Shown one piece after another: positions 17,564 to 27,919 of a DNA stretch of 64,000 bases (its first letter is position 1; every line of letters starts with the position of its first letter). This DNA is from Algoriphagus locisalis (GTDB lineage Bacteria; Bacteroidota; Bacteroidia; Cytophagales; Cyclobacteriaceae). The notes under the pieces are model-generated. The model saw only the letters and a list, made by a program, of their open reading frames with translations, had not been told where the DNA came from and did not search any database. The stretch covers positions 415,625 to 479,624 of the forward strand of contig NZ_FPBF01000001.1 of NCBI RefSeq assembly GCF_900116615.1. The letters are read 5' to 3'. Made by a program: the position numbers and the translations under genes.

Positions 17564-17789
17564 TGTATTTGAAGTTAAGTTGAAATAGGTTTAAATGTGA
17601 TCACGAATATTACAAAGAAAAGGTTTATTGCTAAATTAAGGTGAAAAAGAAGTTGCTTTAAATTCAAAAGCAGATAGTTGAAAATTGAAGATGTTTACTT
17701 ATATTTTGTTTTTAGTTTTAAAATGCATGGTGTTGTAGAATCCAATTCAATTTTGATATAAAACGTAAGAAGGAGAGGCTTCCTAGCCT

Positions 17790-19721
17790 ATGAAACAATT
17801 CAATCAGTTTGATATTTCAGATGTTTTCAATGAGTTGAATGCTCCTTTATTTATCATAGAAGCAGAGGAGATAATATTTTTCAACAGGTATTTTTTAGAA
17901 AACTTCCTGGAAATACCATTTGATTGGAGGAGTAGCATAGTTGAAGAAAAGGTGGTCAAGGATCTTGAGGTATTTTTTAGGACGGGAACAATTCCGAAAA
18001 ACACCCATCTGGAAACAATAAAACCAAAACAAGCTGATTCAGGGGAATATGAGTGGACGTTTACAAATCTTCCTTCAAGCTACACTGAAAGGTTTTTGAT
18101 CGTACGGGGTCACAAAACACCGTATCGAGTGGGTCAGGACGAAATACTGGCCAAAACCAGGGAGGAACTATTGCAGTCCGAGGAGAAGTATAGGCGACTG
18201 GTGGAGGAATCAACTGAGATTATTTTCTCTCTCTCCGACACACTTGACATCTATTATATTTCTCCAAATGTGAAGCAGTTCCTCGGCTATGACGCGAAGG
18301 AGGTCACAGGCAAAAGCTTTTTGGATTACCTCAATCCTGAAGATTTAGATGTATTTCTTTCAATAGGTGGTGAAATCAGTGATTTTTTAAATGAAAACCA
18401 ATACTTAGAATACCGCATTAGGCATAAAAATGGAAGCTATCGTGTGGTTAGCTCCAATGGAAGAATGGTACAGGAAGCAGGAGGGAAAAATCAATTCTAC
18501 ACGGGAATAGCGAGGGATATTACGGAACTGAAGCAGACGCAGAAGGATTTGTTTCTTGCAAAAGAAAGAGCAGAGCAGGCATCACTTGCCAAGTCCCAGT
18601 TTCTATCGGTAATGAGTCATGAGATCAGAACCCCCATGAATGCAGTCATAGGTATGGCACATCTCCTGATGGATGAAAACCCCAGAGAAGACCAATTGGA
18701 AAACCTAAAAACACTCAAATTTTCAGCGGAGAACCTGATGGGATTGATCAACGATATCCTTGATTTCAGTAAAATAGATGCCGGGAAGATAGAACTGGAG
18801 CATTCCCCATTTGATTTGCGTGTATTAATCAACCGGATAGTGCATTCTTACAGTTTCCAAGCCAAGGAAAAGGGATTGAAAATCAATACCGATATTGATG
18901 GTGAAATACCGGAAATGATTATTGGGGACTCTTTGAGATTGAGTCAAATCATTAATAACTTGCTTTCTAATGCAATCAAATTCACGGATAAAGGTCAAGT
19001 AAGGACTGTTTTGCAGATAGTAAGCGCAGACGAAGATGTCTGCCAGATCAAATTTAAAATTGAGGATACCGGAATTGGTATCCCTGAAGATAAGGTTAAT
19101 TCAATTTTTGAAGCATTCACCCAAGCCACCTCAGATACTACCCGTAAATTTGGTGGAACAGGGCTGGGATTAGCAATTGTGAAGAGATTAGTTGAACTTC
19201 ATGGCTCTGAAATCAGGGTATCAACTTCGTTGAATCAAGGCAGTTCCTTTGAGTTTACATTGAAATTTAAAAGCGTGGAATTAAATAGTACAGGTCAGTC
19301 CCAACAACAGGAATATAAAGAAAAGTCTTTGCAGCATGCCTCAATCTTAGTAGCGGAGGATAATCTGGTTAACCAAATCCTGATTAAGAAATTTCTCAAA
19401 AACTGGCACGTTGGTAGGTTAGTGATAGCCTCAGACGGTCAAGAAGCAATTGATGAGTTCCGTAAAGGGGATTTTGATATTATACTTTTAGATATACAGA
19501 TGCCAGTTATGGATGGGCTTTCTGTAGCCAAGCTAATACGTGAAGACAGTGATTTAAAGAAAAGTCAACTTCCCATTTTGGTTCTTTCAGCCGCCTCACA
19601 TCAAGATTTAAAGTCTCAAATGCTGGAGTTAGCCATTAATGATTTTATAGAAAAGCCATTTACCCCAGAAGGGTTATATGGTAAAATAACTGAGCATCTT
19701 ACCCCAAAAAATCTCAGCTGA
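17790..19721 (+). CDS. Soluble PAS hybrid histidine kinase with receiver domain
   Basis: 643 residues, no membrane span. A degenerate PAS-like segment (about 10-115) is followed by a clear PAS/PAC domain (130-250, ending FYTGIARDITELKQT) and a HisKA domain with phospho-acceptor H277 (MSHEIRTPMNAV). The HATPase domain has an N box at 387-399, DTGIGIPED at 426 and GGTGLGLAIV at 455. The receiver domain (517-640) has acidic E523/D524 and phospho-acceptor D568 in LLDIQMPVMDG. All key residues are present. There is no separate output gene next to it, so signalling must go through a phosphotransfer protein or another response regulator elsewhere. Confidence 0.92.
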   Translation: MKQFNQFDISDVFNELNAPLFIIEAEEIIFFNRYFLENFLEIPFDWRSSIVEEKVVKDLEVFFRTGTIPKNTHLETIKPKQADSGEYEWTFTNLPSSYTERFLIVRGHKTPYRVGQDEILAKTREELLQSEEKYRRLVEESTEIIFSLSDTLDIYYISPNVKQFLGYDAKEVTGKSFLDYLNPEDLDVFLSIGGEISDFLNENQYLEYRIRHKNGSYRVVSSNGRMVQEAGGKNQFYTGIARDITELKQTQKDLFLAKERAEQASLAKSQFLSVMSHEIRTPMNAVIGMAHLLMDENPREDQLENLKTLKFSAENLMGLINDILDFSKIDAGKIELEHSPFDLRVLINRIVHSYSFQAKEKGLKINTDIDGEIPEMIIGDSLRLSQIINNLLSNAIKFTDKGQVRTVLQIVSADEDVCQIKFKIEDTGIGIPEDKVNSIFEAFTQATSDTTRKFGGTGLGLAIVKRLVELHGSEIRVSTSLNQGSSFEFTLKFKSVELNSTGQSQQQEYKEKSLQHASILVAEDNLVNQILIKKFLKNWHVGRLVIASDGQEAIDEFRKGDFDIILLDIQMPVMDGLSVAKLIREDSDLKKSQLPILVLSAASHQDLKSQMLELAINDFIEKPFTPEGLYGKITEHLTPKNLS

Positions 19722-19735
19722 AAGCGGTTTAGCAT

Positions 19736-19743
19736 TAATTTTG
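19736..19743 (+). promoter_or_regulatory. -7 promoter element (TAATTTTG)
   Basis: A perfect TAnnTTTG element with a weak -33 region, placing the transcription start near 19749. This makes the ATG at 19791 a better start for the next gene than the in-frame TTG at 19746. Confidence 0.5.
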
Positions 19744-19790
19744 CCTTGGAGCTCTGGGTTTTTACCAGCTTATTTCAAACCGACTATTCA

Positions 19791-21107
19791 ATGCCCCTTT
19801 TTCGAAGATATATTTTCCTTTTTTTCTTCTTTTCTTTTGTTGCGAGTTCATACGGACAGCAATTAATGTCAAAACGGCCAACCTTTTATGCTTTGCTGGG
19901 GACCTCTGGCGGTAAGCTCAATCAATTTGACCAGATGCTTCAGGCTAGAGGCTTGTCAGGTCTCAGAAACCGATATCAAACCGTCGGGCTGGGCTACCAG
20001 ACTAGAATCAACGATTTTGTTTTGGGTATGGAAGTGCTTCATAATAGAGGAGGAGTGAGCGAGTTGGATGAGTTTAGGATGAATTACCGCACCTCCAGAG
20101 CATTGCTGAATGTTGGGTATGCATTTACTGAAGAGTCTCGTTTTCAGCTGATTCATTACATGTCGTTGGGTGTGGGATTTCTAAATTTCCAGATGTTGCC
20201 CTCAGAGCGCTCTGAAAATCTGGACTCTTTTTTAGCAAATCCAGCCCAAGGGTTTATTCTAAGGAAAAAAGACATTCAAAAAGGAACGTTCAACTACGGT
20301 AACTTTCTTACGGAGATTGGTTTTCAGTTGAGTTATGATTTTGATTTGCCTGGCAGACCGGAGGCTTTGCAGCTAATCACCAAAATGGGATATTCTTTCA
20401 GCCCTATTCAGGGAAAATGGAACATGCATGGAATTTCTTTTGACAATGCCCAAAGTGGCGCATTCATCAGAGTTGGCGCTGGGATTTCACTAGCTGACCG
20501 AAACTTTTTCTATAAAGACGCGAGCATAGGAGTTTCTTTGATCCGAGGCTTTCACTTTACCAATGCCAAAGCATTCAATGCTAAACTAGAAGACGCAGGC
20601 TTAAACCCATTGACTGGATCTCCATCAAATTGGGGTTTGAGAATATTGGGGAATACTGATCGCTTGCTGTATGGAGCAGAACTCTACAATCTAGCCTTGA
20701 GTGGCAAAGCAAATGCAGAAAGAAATCACTCCTTAAATAGTCTCAGAATCTATGGTAATATGGGGTATAATCTCATAGAATATAGGAATATTGGAATAGG
20801 TGCACTGGCAGGTCTAGGCTTTGGAAACATACGTTATTCACTACTTAAAGAGGCAAAACCTGATTTTCCTGAGCTATTCGAGCAGCGGGAATTTGATGGG
20901 TATTTAAAAAATAATGGATTAATGATGAAGCCGGAGGTTTTTGTGGATTATGCTATTCCTATGACAAAACGCAAGCTTTTTAAACTTGTATTCACAGCTG
21001 CTGCCGGCTATGAAATTCCTTTGGCAAACTACAAGCTGGGTGATCAAAGTATGGCGAGTTTCATGTCAGGATCATACTTGAGTTTCGGTGTAGGGGTGAG
21101 GCCTTAA
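19791..21107 (+). CDS. Secreted outer-membrane-type protein, unknown family
   Basis: 438 residues from ATG 19791, giving a clean signal peptide (MPLFRRYIFLFFFFSFVASS, cleaved after YGQ). The mature part alternates aromatic and Gly-rich amphipathic strands (GLGYQTRINDFVLGMEVLHN, FIRVGAGISLADRNFF, YLSFGVGVRP at the very end), a pattern of outer-membrane beta-barrels ending in a strand. Function unknown. It lies 69 bases after the hybrid kinase. Confidence 0.75.
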   Translation: MPLFRRYIFLFFFFSFVASSYGQQLMSKRPTFYALLGTSGGKLNQFDQMLQARGLSGLRNRYQTVGLGYQTRINDFVLGMEVLHNRGGVSELDEFRMNYRTSRALLNVGYAFTEESRFQLIHYMSLGVGFLNFQMLPSERSENLDSFLANPAQGFILRKKDIQKGTFNYGNFLTEIGFQLSYDFDLPGRPEALQLITKMGYSFSPIQGKWNMHGISFDNAQSGAFIRVGAGISLADRNFFYKDASIGVSLIRGFHFTNAKAFNAKLEDAGLNPLTGSPSNWGLRILGNTDRLLYGAELYNLALSGKANAERNHSLNSLRIYGNMGYNLIEYRNIGIGALAGLGFGNIRYSLLKEAKPDFPELFEQREFDGYLKNNGLMMKPEVFVDYAIPMTKRKLFKLVFTAAAGYEIPLANYKLGDQSMASFMSGSYLSFGVGVRP

Positions 21108-21128
21108 GGTTATACTTTATTCAATTCA

Positions 21129-21152
21129 GGTCTATTTTTAGTAGAGCCTTTT
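21129..21152 (+). terminator. Weak terminator after the barrel gene
   Basis: GG-TCTA (21129-21134) can pair with TAGA-G-CC (21142-21148) with one bulged G, followed by TTTT. Confidence 0.3.
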
Positions 21153-21186
21153 AAGCAAAACTCCTGTTTTATTATCAAAATGCTAT

Positions 21187-21194
21187 TAACTTTG
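21187..21194 (+). promoter_or_regulatory. -7 element of the methionine operon promoter
   Basis: TAACTTTG matches TAnnTTTG exactly; the -33 region is weak. The predicted transcription start (about 21199-21201) coincides with the first base of the riboswitch P1 helix, as expected if the aptamer begins the mRNA. Confidence 0.65.
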
Positions 21195-21198
21195 GGAT

Positions 21199-21343
21199 GC
21201 TTATCGAGAAAGACTGAGGGAAGGGCCCGACGAAGTCTTAGCAACCTGTAAACAAGGTGCTAACTCCCATCCCGATTCATCGGGAACAGATGAGCGGATC
21301 AGTACTTTGTACTTTTTTCCGTGTGTTGCTCGATAAGCTTTTT
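21199..21343 (+). promoter_or_regulatory. SAM-I type riboswitch upstream of metH
   Basis: The core has the conserved SAM-I elements in order: CTTATCGAGA, GAGGGAAGGGCCC, GACGAAGTCTTAGCAACC and AAGGTGCTAACTCCC. P1 is a perfect ten-base helix GCTTATCGAG (21199-21208)/CTCGATAAGC (21329-21338). Inside are the P2 kink-turn arm, the P3 arm around CCTGTAAACAAGG, a TCCCGA/TCGGGA hairpin, and an extra AGTAC/GTACT hairpin at 21301-21313. P1 is followed directly by five T (21339-21343), and the metH ATG is at 21362. Binding of S-adenosylmethionine should stabilise P1 and reduce expression of the metH-metF operon. Confidence 0.92.
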
Positions 21344-21361
21344 GATTAAAAAAAGACTAGT

Positions 21362-22414
21362 ATGCAAAACAGAACGGAAACCCTACTTCAACAACTTTCT
21401 CAGCGAATTTTGATTCTCGATGGAGCCATGGGTACCATGATTCAGCGATATACTTTGACAGAGGAGGATTTTCGTACTCCTGAACTAGCGTCACACCCTA
21501 AATCATTGAAGGGGAATAACGATCTCTTATCTCTGAGCAAACCTCAGATTATTAAGGATATTCATGCTGAATATTTCAAAGCTGGAGCAGATATTATAGA
21601 AACCAATACCTTCTCAGCGACTACTATCGCTCAGGCAGATTACGATCTTTCTCACTTAGCTTATCAGATCAATTTTGAGTCTGCAAAATTGGCTCGTGAA
21701 GTTGCTGATGAATTCACAGCAAAGAATCCAGATAAACCGCGATTTGTAGCAGGAGCAATTGGGCCAACCAATAGAACAGCCTCACTTTCTCCTGATGTAA
21801 ATGATCCGGGCTATCGTGCGGTTACTTTTGATCAATTGGCAGAAGCGTATTCAGAGCAAGTTCATGGGCTTTTGGATGGTGGGGCAGATATCATTTTGGT
21901 AGAGACGATTTTTGATACACTGAATGCAAAAGCAGCTTTGTATGCCATTCAGGACGTGTATGAGGAGCGAAATATTCCTTTGGATCCAAAAGAAGGAGGT
22001 ATTCCGATTATGATTTCGGGTACAATTACCGATGCTTCAGGGCGTACGCTTTCCGGTCAGACTACAGAAGCATTTTTGATTTCAATTTCCCATGTGCCTT
22101 TACTTTCAGTTGGACTGAATTGTGCTTTGGGAGCCAAAGAATTGAGACCTTATTTGAAGGTACTTGCGAATAAGGCACCATTCTTTGTGAGTGCCTATCC
22201 AAATGCCGGCTTGCCAAATGAATTTGGGCAATACGATCAGGGAGCAAATGAAATGGCTGATCAGGTGAGAGACTTTTTGAAAGAAGGAATGCTGAACATA
22301 CTTGGCGGATGCTGCGGAACTACGCCTGAACATATCGCTGCTTTGGCGCAAATGGCTGCTAATTTCCAGCCTAGAAAATTACAAGAAGAAGAATTAGAAG
22401 AAACGTTGGACTGA
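21362..22414 (+). CDS. metH: Methionine synthase, homocysteine-binding half
   Basis: 350 residues: only the N-terminal homocysteine S-methyltransferase module of B12-dependent methionine synthase. The start [12 protein letters not shown] is typical, and the zinc ligands are C254 (GLNCALGA) and C317/C318 ([10 protein letters not shown]). The module binds and activates homocysteine for methyl transfer from cobalamin. The rest of the enzyme is encoded by the next gene four bases downstream, so two polypeptides replace the usual 1200-residue protein. Expression is controlled by the SAM riboswitch. Confidence 0.94.
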   Translation: MQNRTETLLQQLSQRILILDGAMGTMIQRYTLTEEDFRTPELASHPKSLKGNNDLLSLSKPQIIKDIHAEYFKAGADIIETNTFSATTIAQADYDLSHLAYQINFESAKLAREVADEFTAKNPDKPRFVAGAIGPTNRTASLSPDVNDPGYRAVTFDQLAEAYSEQVHGLLDGGADIILVETIFDTLNAKAALYAIQDVYEERNIPLDPKEGGIPIMISGTITDASGRTLSGQTTEAFLISISHVPLLSVGLNCALGAKELRPYLKVLANKAPFFVSAYPNAGLPNEFGQYDQGANEMADQVRDFLKEGMLNILGGCCGTTPEHIAALAQMAANFQPRKLQEEELEETLD

Positions 22415-22418
22415 GAAG

Positions 22419-25115
22419 ATGGCAAGAAATAACTACATGAAACTCTCGGGCTTAGAGCCCTTGGTATTTACCCCTGAAATCAATTTTGTCAATGTAGGCG
22501 AACGAACCAATATCACCGGATCGAAAAAATTTGCCCGTCTGATATTGAATGGGAATTACGATGAAGCTCTCGAAGTGGCATTGGATCAGGTACGCGGCGG
22601 AGCCCAGGTGCTGGATGTCTGTATGGACGAAGGGATGCTTGACGGGGAATTTGCGATGGTCAAATTCCTTAATCTGATAGCCTCTGAACCTGAGATTTCC
22701 AGAATCCCTATTATGATCGATAGTTCCAAATGGAAGATCATCGTCGCTGGATTGAAATGTGTGCAGGGAAAAGGAATTGTGAATTCTATCTCACTGAAAA
22801 ATGGTGAAGAAGAATTTATCCAGCAGGCGAAGACTGTAAAGAAATTCGGTGCTGCTGTAGTCGTGATGGCTTTTGATGAGGCAGGACAAGCGGATACTTA
22901 TGAGCGTAGAATAGAGATCTGCGAAAGAAGCTATAGAATACTTGTGGATCAGGTGAAATTCAATCCTCAGGATATTATTTTCGATCCGAATATTTTCCCA
23001 GTTGCTACCGGGATGGATGAGCACCGAAAGAATGCGCTTGACTTCTTCAATGCAACTAAATGGATCAAAGCAAATCTTCCTGGTGCCAAGGTCAGTGGAG
23101 GAGTCAGTAATGTGAGTTTTTCCTTCAGGGGAAATAACCCTGTGAGAGAGGCAATGCATGCTGCTTTTCTCTACCATGCGATCAAAAGTGGAATGGACAT
23201 GGGTATCGTCAACCCAACCATGTTGGAGATCTATGACGATATCCCAAAAGACCTGCTCGAAAGAGTGGAGGATGTGCTTTTCGATAGAAGAGAGGATGCC
23301 ACTGAGCGTATGCTTGATTTTGCAGAGACTGTTAAGTCTGCTGATAAGAAGGAAGTTGTCAACGAGGCTTGGCGTTCGGATCCTGTGGCTAAGCGTATGG
23401 AGCATGCCTTGGTTAAAGGGATTTTGGACTTCATCGTAGAAGATACGGAGGAAGCTAGAATTGAGCTTAAGAATCCGCTGAAAGTCATAGAAGGGCCTTT
23501 GATGGATGGGATGAATGTGGTAGGGGACTTATTTGGTGAAGGAAAAATGTTCCTTCCTCAGGTGGTGAAATCTGCCCGGGTTATGAAAAAGGCGGTAGCT
23601 TATCTGGAGCCATTTATGCCTCTACCTGAAGAAGGTCAGGAAGCTTCTTCCTTGAAAAAGATTCTTTTGGCAACTGTCAAAGGTGATGTTCATGATATTG
23701 GAAAAAATATCGTGGGTGTGGTTTTAGCCTGTAATAGCTACCAAATCATTGATTTGGGAGTAATGGTGGATGCCCAGAAAATCATAGATGAAGCGGTAAA
23801 GAATAAAGTAGATATCATTGGACTTAGCGGTTTGATCACTCCTTCTCTGGATGAAATGGTGAATGTGGCTTCGGAAATGGAGCGGCAGGGAATTAAAATT
23901 CCTTTGTTAATCGGCGGCGCCACAACTTCTAGAATTCATACTGCAGTCAAAATCGACCCTGTGTACAGTGGCACGGTAATCCATGTAATGGATGCCAGTA
24001 AGTCTGTTCCTATTGCGGGAGAGGCTATTTCTGAGGAAACAAAGGAGGCTTATCGCTTAAAATATAAAGAGATCTATGCCCAACTCCGGGTAGAGCACGA
24101 GGCCAAGCAATCGGTTAAGCAACTCGTATCCTATAACGAAGCTAAAGCTAATCCTGTGGAAATAGACTGGAGTTCCTATGAGCCGGTGGTTCCAAAGAAA
24201 TTGGGCAGGACTGTGCTGAAAGAACTTGATCTGAATATTGTTCGGGAATACATTGACTGGACTCCATTTTTCAGCACTTGGATGCTCAGCGGGAAATTTC
24301 CTAAAATCTTCTCCGATCCAGTGGTGGGCAATGAAGCAAAGAAAGTTTATGATGAAGCCAACGCTATGCTAGACAAAGCAATTGCTGAGAAGTGGCTTTC
24401 TGCGAATGCTGTTTTTGGGCTTTACCCTGTGCAAAGATCTGAAGATGATGCAGTCGTATTTGATGAAGATGGAAATCAGGCCGCATCCTTTCACTTTTTG
24501 CGCCAGCAAGGCAAAAAAGGAAAGGGAGTTCCAAATCGCTCTTTAGCTGATTATTTACATCCTTCCGAGCAAGATTACTTGGGTTGCTTCGCGGTGACTT
24601 CAGGAATTGGAATGGAAAAGAAACTTGCCGAATTCCAGAAAGACGGGGATGACTACAATGATATTATGTTCAAGTCTGTTGCGGATCGCCTAGCTGAAGC
24701 TGCTGCAGAATATATTCACGAATTGGTGAGAAAGGAATACTGGGGCTATTCTCCTGATGAAAACCTGGAAAATGATTCTTTGGTACGAGAGGAGTACCTA
24801 GGTATCAGACCTGCACCAGGATATCCAGCTTGTCCTGAACATTCAGAGAAGATCACGATTTCACAGCTTTTGGATATGGAGAAAGAAATTGGGATCGAAC
24901 TAACTTCCAGCTTTGCGATGTACCCAACCTCATCCGTTTCAGGGTATTTCTTTGGAAATCCTGAGAGCAAATATTTTGGTCTTGGGAAAATAGGAGAGGA
25001 CCAAGTGGCGAGCTATGCCGAGCGAAAAGGGATTTCGCTTAAAGATGCTGAGCGCTTACTCTCTCCAAACCTTGCTTATCAGCCTAATTTAACCATAGTA
25101 GAACCTACCACATGA
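22419..25115 (+). CDS. metH: Methionine synthase, folate/cobalamin/activation half
   Basis: 898 residues. In order: pterin-binding methyltetrahydrofolate domain (about 15-290, [16 protein letters not shown]), cap (about 300-400), cobalamin Rossmann domain with the axial ligand H425 in DVHDIGKN and [11 protein letters not shown], and the SAM-dependent activation domain with [12 protein letters not shown] at 797-808. It supplies the methyl group to homocysteine held by the preceding protein, and reactivates oxidised cobalamin with SAM. The last four bases overlap the start of metF (ATGA). Confidence 0.95.
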   Translation: MARNNYMKLSGLEPLVFTPEINFVNVGERTNITGSKKFARLILNGNYDEALEVALDQVRGGAQVLDVCMDEGMLDGEFAMVKFLNLIASEPEISRIPIMIDSSKWKIIVAGLKCVQGKGIVNSISLKNGEEEFIQQAKTVKKFGAAVVVMAFDEAGQADTYERRIEICERSYRILVDQVKFNPQDIIFDPNIFPVATGMDEHRKNALDFFNATKWIKANLPGAKVSGGVSNVSFSFRGNNPVREAMHAAFLYHAIKSGMDMGIVNPTMLEIYDDIPKDLLERVEDVLFDRREDATERMLDFAETVKSADKKEVVNEAWRSDPVAKRMEHALVKGILDFIVEDTEEARIELKNPLKVIEGPLMDGMNVVGDLFGEGKMFLPQVVKSARVMKKAVAYLEPFMPLPEEGQEASSLKKILLATVKGDVHDIGKNIVGVVLACNSYQIIDLGVMVDAQKIIDEAVKNKVDIIGLSGLITPSLDEMVNVASEMERQGIKIPLLIGGATTSRIHTAVKIDPVYSGTVIHVMDASKSVPIAGEAISEETKEAYRLKYKEIYAQLRVEHEAKQSVKQLVSYNEAKANPVEIDWSSYEPVVPKKLGRTVLKELDLNIVREYIDWTPFFSTWMLSGKFPKIFSDPVVGNEAKKVYDEANAMLDKAIAEKWLSANAVFGLYPVQRSEDDAVVFDEDGNQAASFHFLRQQGKKGKGVPNRSLADYLHPSEQDYLGCFAVTSGIGMEKKLAEFQKDGDDYNDIMFKSVADRLAEAAAEYIHELVRKEYWGYSPDENLENDSLVREEYLGIRPAPGYPACPEHSEKITISQLLDMEKEIGIELTSSFAMYPTSSVSGYFFGNPESKYFGLGKIGEDQVASYAERKGISLKDAERLLSPNLAYQPNLTIVEPTT

Positions 25116-26065
25116 AGATCACCGAACACTTAGGAAATGCGAAAAACACGCTATTTTCCTTCGAAATTTTGCCTCCTCTAAAAGGGCAAAGCTTGAAAGA
25201 ATTGCTTGAAGGAATCGCTCCTTTGATGGATTTCAAGCCACCCTTTGTTGATGTTACCTACCACAGGGAAGAATTTATCTATAAGAAGCACCCAAATGGA
25301 TTGCTTGAAAGAATAAGTACCAAAAAACGTCCAGGAACGGTAGGTATTTGCGCAGCAATTATGAATCGATTTCACATCGATGCGGTGCCTCATTTGCTTT
25401 GTGGAGGATTCACTAAGGAGGAAACAGAAAATGCATTGATTGACCTCAATTTCATTGGGGTAGAGAATGTGCTAGCGCTTCGTGGAGATGCTCCAAAGAC
25501 AGAAGGGAAATTCATTAAAGAGCCGGAAGGCCATGGTTACGCCAGTGAATTGATTGAGCAGATCATACGCATGAATCAGGGTAGGTATCTGCACGAAGAA
25601 ACTGAAATTGGTTTTCAAACTGATTTTTGTGTAGGCGCGGCTGGTTATCCTGAGAAGCACTTTGAAGCACCATCAATGAAATTTGATCTGAAATACCTGA
25701 AGGAGAAAGTGGATAAGGGTGCAGAGTACATCGTAACTCAGATGTTCTTTGACAATCAAAAATACTTCGAATTTGTAGATCAGGTTCGTTCTGCAGGCAT
25801 TAACGTGCCGATTATTCCTGGAATCAAACCTATCACGACTTTGGGTCAGATTACCATGCTTCCGCGTACCTTCTTTTTGGATTTACCGGATCCGCTGATG
25901 GATGAGTTGGAGAAGTGTAAAACCAATGCTGAAGTCAAAGAAGTTGGGATAGAATGGTCAATACAGCAGTGCAAAGAATTGGTGAATGCTAAGGTGCCTT
26001 CCTTGCATTTTTATACCATGAGCAAGGCAGATACCACGTATAAAATCGCTAAGGAGATATTTTAA
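25112..26065 (+). CDS. metF: 5,10-methylenetetrahydrofolate reductase
   Basis: 317 residues, normal for MetF. FAD-dependent reduction of methylene-THF to methyl-THF, the methyl donor for MetH. Visible: [12 protein letters not shown] at the start, the FAD-binding [13 protein letters not shown] (near 113-125) and [14 protein letters not shown] with [11 protein letters not shown]. It overlaps metH by four bases and ends the SAM-controlled operon; a strong terminator follows. Confidence 0.96.
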   Translation: MKITEHLGNAKNTLFSFEILPPLKGQSLKELLEGIAPLMDFKPPFVDVTYHREEFIYKKHPNGLLERISTKKRPGTVGICAAIMNRFHIDAVPHLLCGGFTKEETENALIDLNFIGVENVLALRGDAPKTEGKFIKEPEGHGYASELIEQIIRMNQGRYLHEETEIGFQTDFCVGAAGYPEKHFEAPSMKFDLKYLKEKVDKGAEYIVTQMFFDNQKYFEFVDQVRSAGINVPIIPGIKPITTLGQITMLPRTFFLDLPDPLMDELEKCKTNAEVKEVGIEWSIQQCKELVNAKVPSLHFYTMSKADTTYKIAKEIF

Positions 26066-26167
26066 TAATTCCATAGCCTAGGTTTGTGTCTCCACAAACC
26101 TAAACACAATGCCATTCACGAGGAAAGAAAGGAATCAAAATATTCTGATCCCTTTACGATAAAATTG

Positions 26168-26203
26168 AAAAAAGCCTTCTGAAACTGATTCAGAAGGCTT
26201 TTT
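26168..26203. terminator. Bidirectional terminator after metF
   Basis: AAAAGCCTTCTGA (26170-26182) is perfectly complementary to TCAGAAGGCTTTT (26190-26202), with A-run and T-run on the two sides. It serves metF (plus) and the 26222 lipoprotein gene (minus). Confidence 0.85.
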
Positions 26204-26221
26204 CTATAGGAAATACTTAGA

Positions 26222-26743
26222 TTAATCTCTTTGAAGTTCCGCAGTGATTTCTTGGTATTTCTTCTTCGTTTCATCACCTAGTTTGTCGAAGTTTTTTTCT
26301 AGCCAGTCCAGACTTTCCTGAGTAGCCTCTTCGATATCTTCGGCGGTGTTTTTAGTACCTTTTTCTACATCTGCCGTAGTTTTATCCCACCAAGTTTCCA
26401 CATTGCCCATGTGCATCTCAGCGGTTCTTTCGAAATTCTCCGCTTCAGTCTTGGCATTTTTAACTACCGTTTCATAGCGCTCTTCGATCATTTCCAGATT
26501 ATCGTCCTCTACTTTTAGGTCATTGTAAACTTTCTCAGCACGGGAATCCAGGCTATCATAGCGTTCGTCAATTACAGACCAATTGTGTACAGGAACTACT
26601 TTTACTGCAGTTTCTACACTATCTACATAATTTTCTAAGTTTTGTGTTGCCTGCACACGATCCTGTTCTGTGTAATTTTTTGTGTCACATGAAGTGACAG
26701 CCAATACCGCTGCTCCGATAAGTAGTGTTGCTTGAGTTTTCAT
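26222..26743 (-). CDS. Small coiled-coil lipoprotein, unknown function
   Basis: 173 residues. Signal sequence with lipobox AVTSC (cysteine at about 19). The mature part is highly charged and helical (ENYVDSVETAVKVVPVHNWS, then Glu/Lys/Asp-rich heptads to the end), suggesting a periplasmic coiled coil. It is rich in Trp-flanked motifs (NVETWWDKT, SLDWLEKNFD). Its own transcription unit, convergent with metF. Confidence 0.75.
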   Translation of the reverse strand: MKTQATLLIGAAVLAVTSCDTKNYTEQDRVQATQNLENYVDSVETAVKVVPVHNWSVIDERYDSLDSRAEKVYNDLKVEDDNLEMIEERYETVVKNAKTEAENFERTAEMHMGNVETWWDKTTADVEKGTKNTAEDIEEATQESLDWLEKNFDKLGDETKKKYQEITAELQRD

Positions 26744-27062
26744 TTTTAGATTGGTTTAAATAAAGGTTGTTAGTGGTTAATTCTAATGTTTCAATCACAA
26801 TACTGTCTCCAAGCTTTTTTTGGCAAATGAATTTGACAAAAAAAGTGCCTTTAATTGCTTATTAAGCTGTTTTTACTTTCTTGGCAGTTATCTTAAGCAT
26901 TGATCAATTTTCCCCACTTTATGAGAATTATTACCCAAAAATCCCACATTCGGGACATTCTGAAAGCAATAATTATGGTGGAATAAAAGCCGCAAATAAG
27001 AACTCGAAAATACTTCCCGCCAATTTTCAACTAAGAGTAAATGATCTTTGGTAACTTGAGCC
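26744..27062. other. Divergent intergenic region, no clear feature
   Basis: 319 AT-rich bases between the coiled-coil lipoprotein (minus) and HMG-CoA lyase (plus). I see no hairpin with a T-run, no full TAnnTTTG/TTTG pair and no credible ORF; promoters for both genes must lie here. Confidence 0.5.
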
Positions 27063-27914
27063 ATGATTAAATTGATAGAATGCCCACGGGATGCCATGCA
27101 GGGAATTCCGAAATTTATAGATACCGCTATCAAAGCCGCTTACATCAACCAATTGCTGGAGGTGGGATTTGATACGATTGATTTTGGGAGTTTCGTGAGC
27201 CCCAAGGCTATCCCGCAGATGCGAGATACAGCTGAAGTATTGAGCTTGTTGGATTTGCATAATGCTAAGAGTAAACTTCTGGCAATTGTAGCTAATGTGA
27301 GAGGAGCTGAGGACGCAATGGATTTCCCCGAAATTGATTATTTGGGTTTTCCACTTTCTGTCTCAGAGACCTTTCAACAACGTAATACTAACGCAAGCAT
27401 AGCTCAGGCGTTAACAACCGTAGAAGAAATCCAGAATTTATGTGAAGTGAAGGGGAAAACCTTGGTGACTTACCTAAGTATGGGCTTTGGAAATCCCTAT
27501 GGCGATGCTTACTCTCCAGAATTAGTGGCTGAGTTCGTAGAGAAATTGGATCAGTTAGGAGTGAAAATCATCTCTATATCTGATACGATTGGCGTGGCAG
27601 ACCCTACTTTGATTAATAGTTTGTTGAGTCTTCAGATTGCTGCTTTTCCTCATATTGAATTTGGTGCACATCTTCACAGTAAGCCTCAAGAAATTGCGGA
27701 AAAAGTCAGGGCAGGGGTAAAGGCGGGTTGCAGGAGATTTGACGGAGCGCTGAAAGGATATGGCGGTTGTCCGATGGCGGATGATGAGTTGGTGGGAAAT
27801 ATGGCTACGGAGGTGATGATCGAAACGATGGAGTTGGATGGCCTTGAGCTGAACTTGAATAAATTGGAATTTGGAGAAGCTATGAAGTTGGCAAACTTCG
27901 TATTCAATCCATAA
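27063..27914 (+). CDS. mvaB: Hydroxymethylglutaryl-CoA lyase
   Basis: 283 residues. Cleaves HMG-CoA to acetyl-CoA and acetoacetate, the last step of leucine degradation. The TIM-barrel N-terminus LIECPRDAMQGIPKFI holds the catalytic Arg-Asp. The metal/catalytic segments EFGAHLHSKP and GALKGYGGCPMADDELVGN (signature loop with the catalytic Cys) are intact. It is convergent with dprA (5-base gap). The chain ends just after LANFVFNP, slightly shorter than mitochondrial homologues as expected for bacteria. Confidence 0.92.
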   Translation: MIKLIECPRDAMQGIPKFIDTAIKAAYINQLLEVGFDTIDFGSFVSPKAIPQMRDTAEVLSLLDLHNAKSKLLAIVANVRGAEDAMDFPEIDYLGFPLSVSETFQQRNTNASIAQALTTVEEIQNLCEVKGKTLVTYLSMGFGNPYGDAYSPELVAEFVEKLDQLGVKIISISDTIGVADPTLINSLLSLQIAAFPHIEFGAHLHSKPQEIAEKVRAGVKAGCRRFDGALKGYGGCPMADDELVGNMATEVMIETMELDGLELNLNKLEFGEAMKLANFVFNP

Positions 27915-27919
27915 AATCG

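Noticed and set aside
19746..19790. Upstream TTG start of the barrel protein
   Set aside because: It lies at or before the predicted transcript start and blocks the signal peptide; ATG 19791 fits better.
26888..27133. 81-residue minus-strand ORF overlapping the HMG-CoA lyase start
   Set aside because: It overlaps the well-supported mvaB gene and has no domain or start signal.
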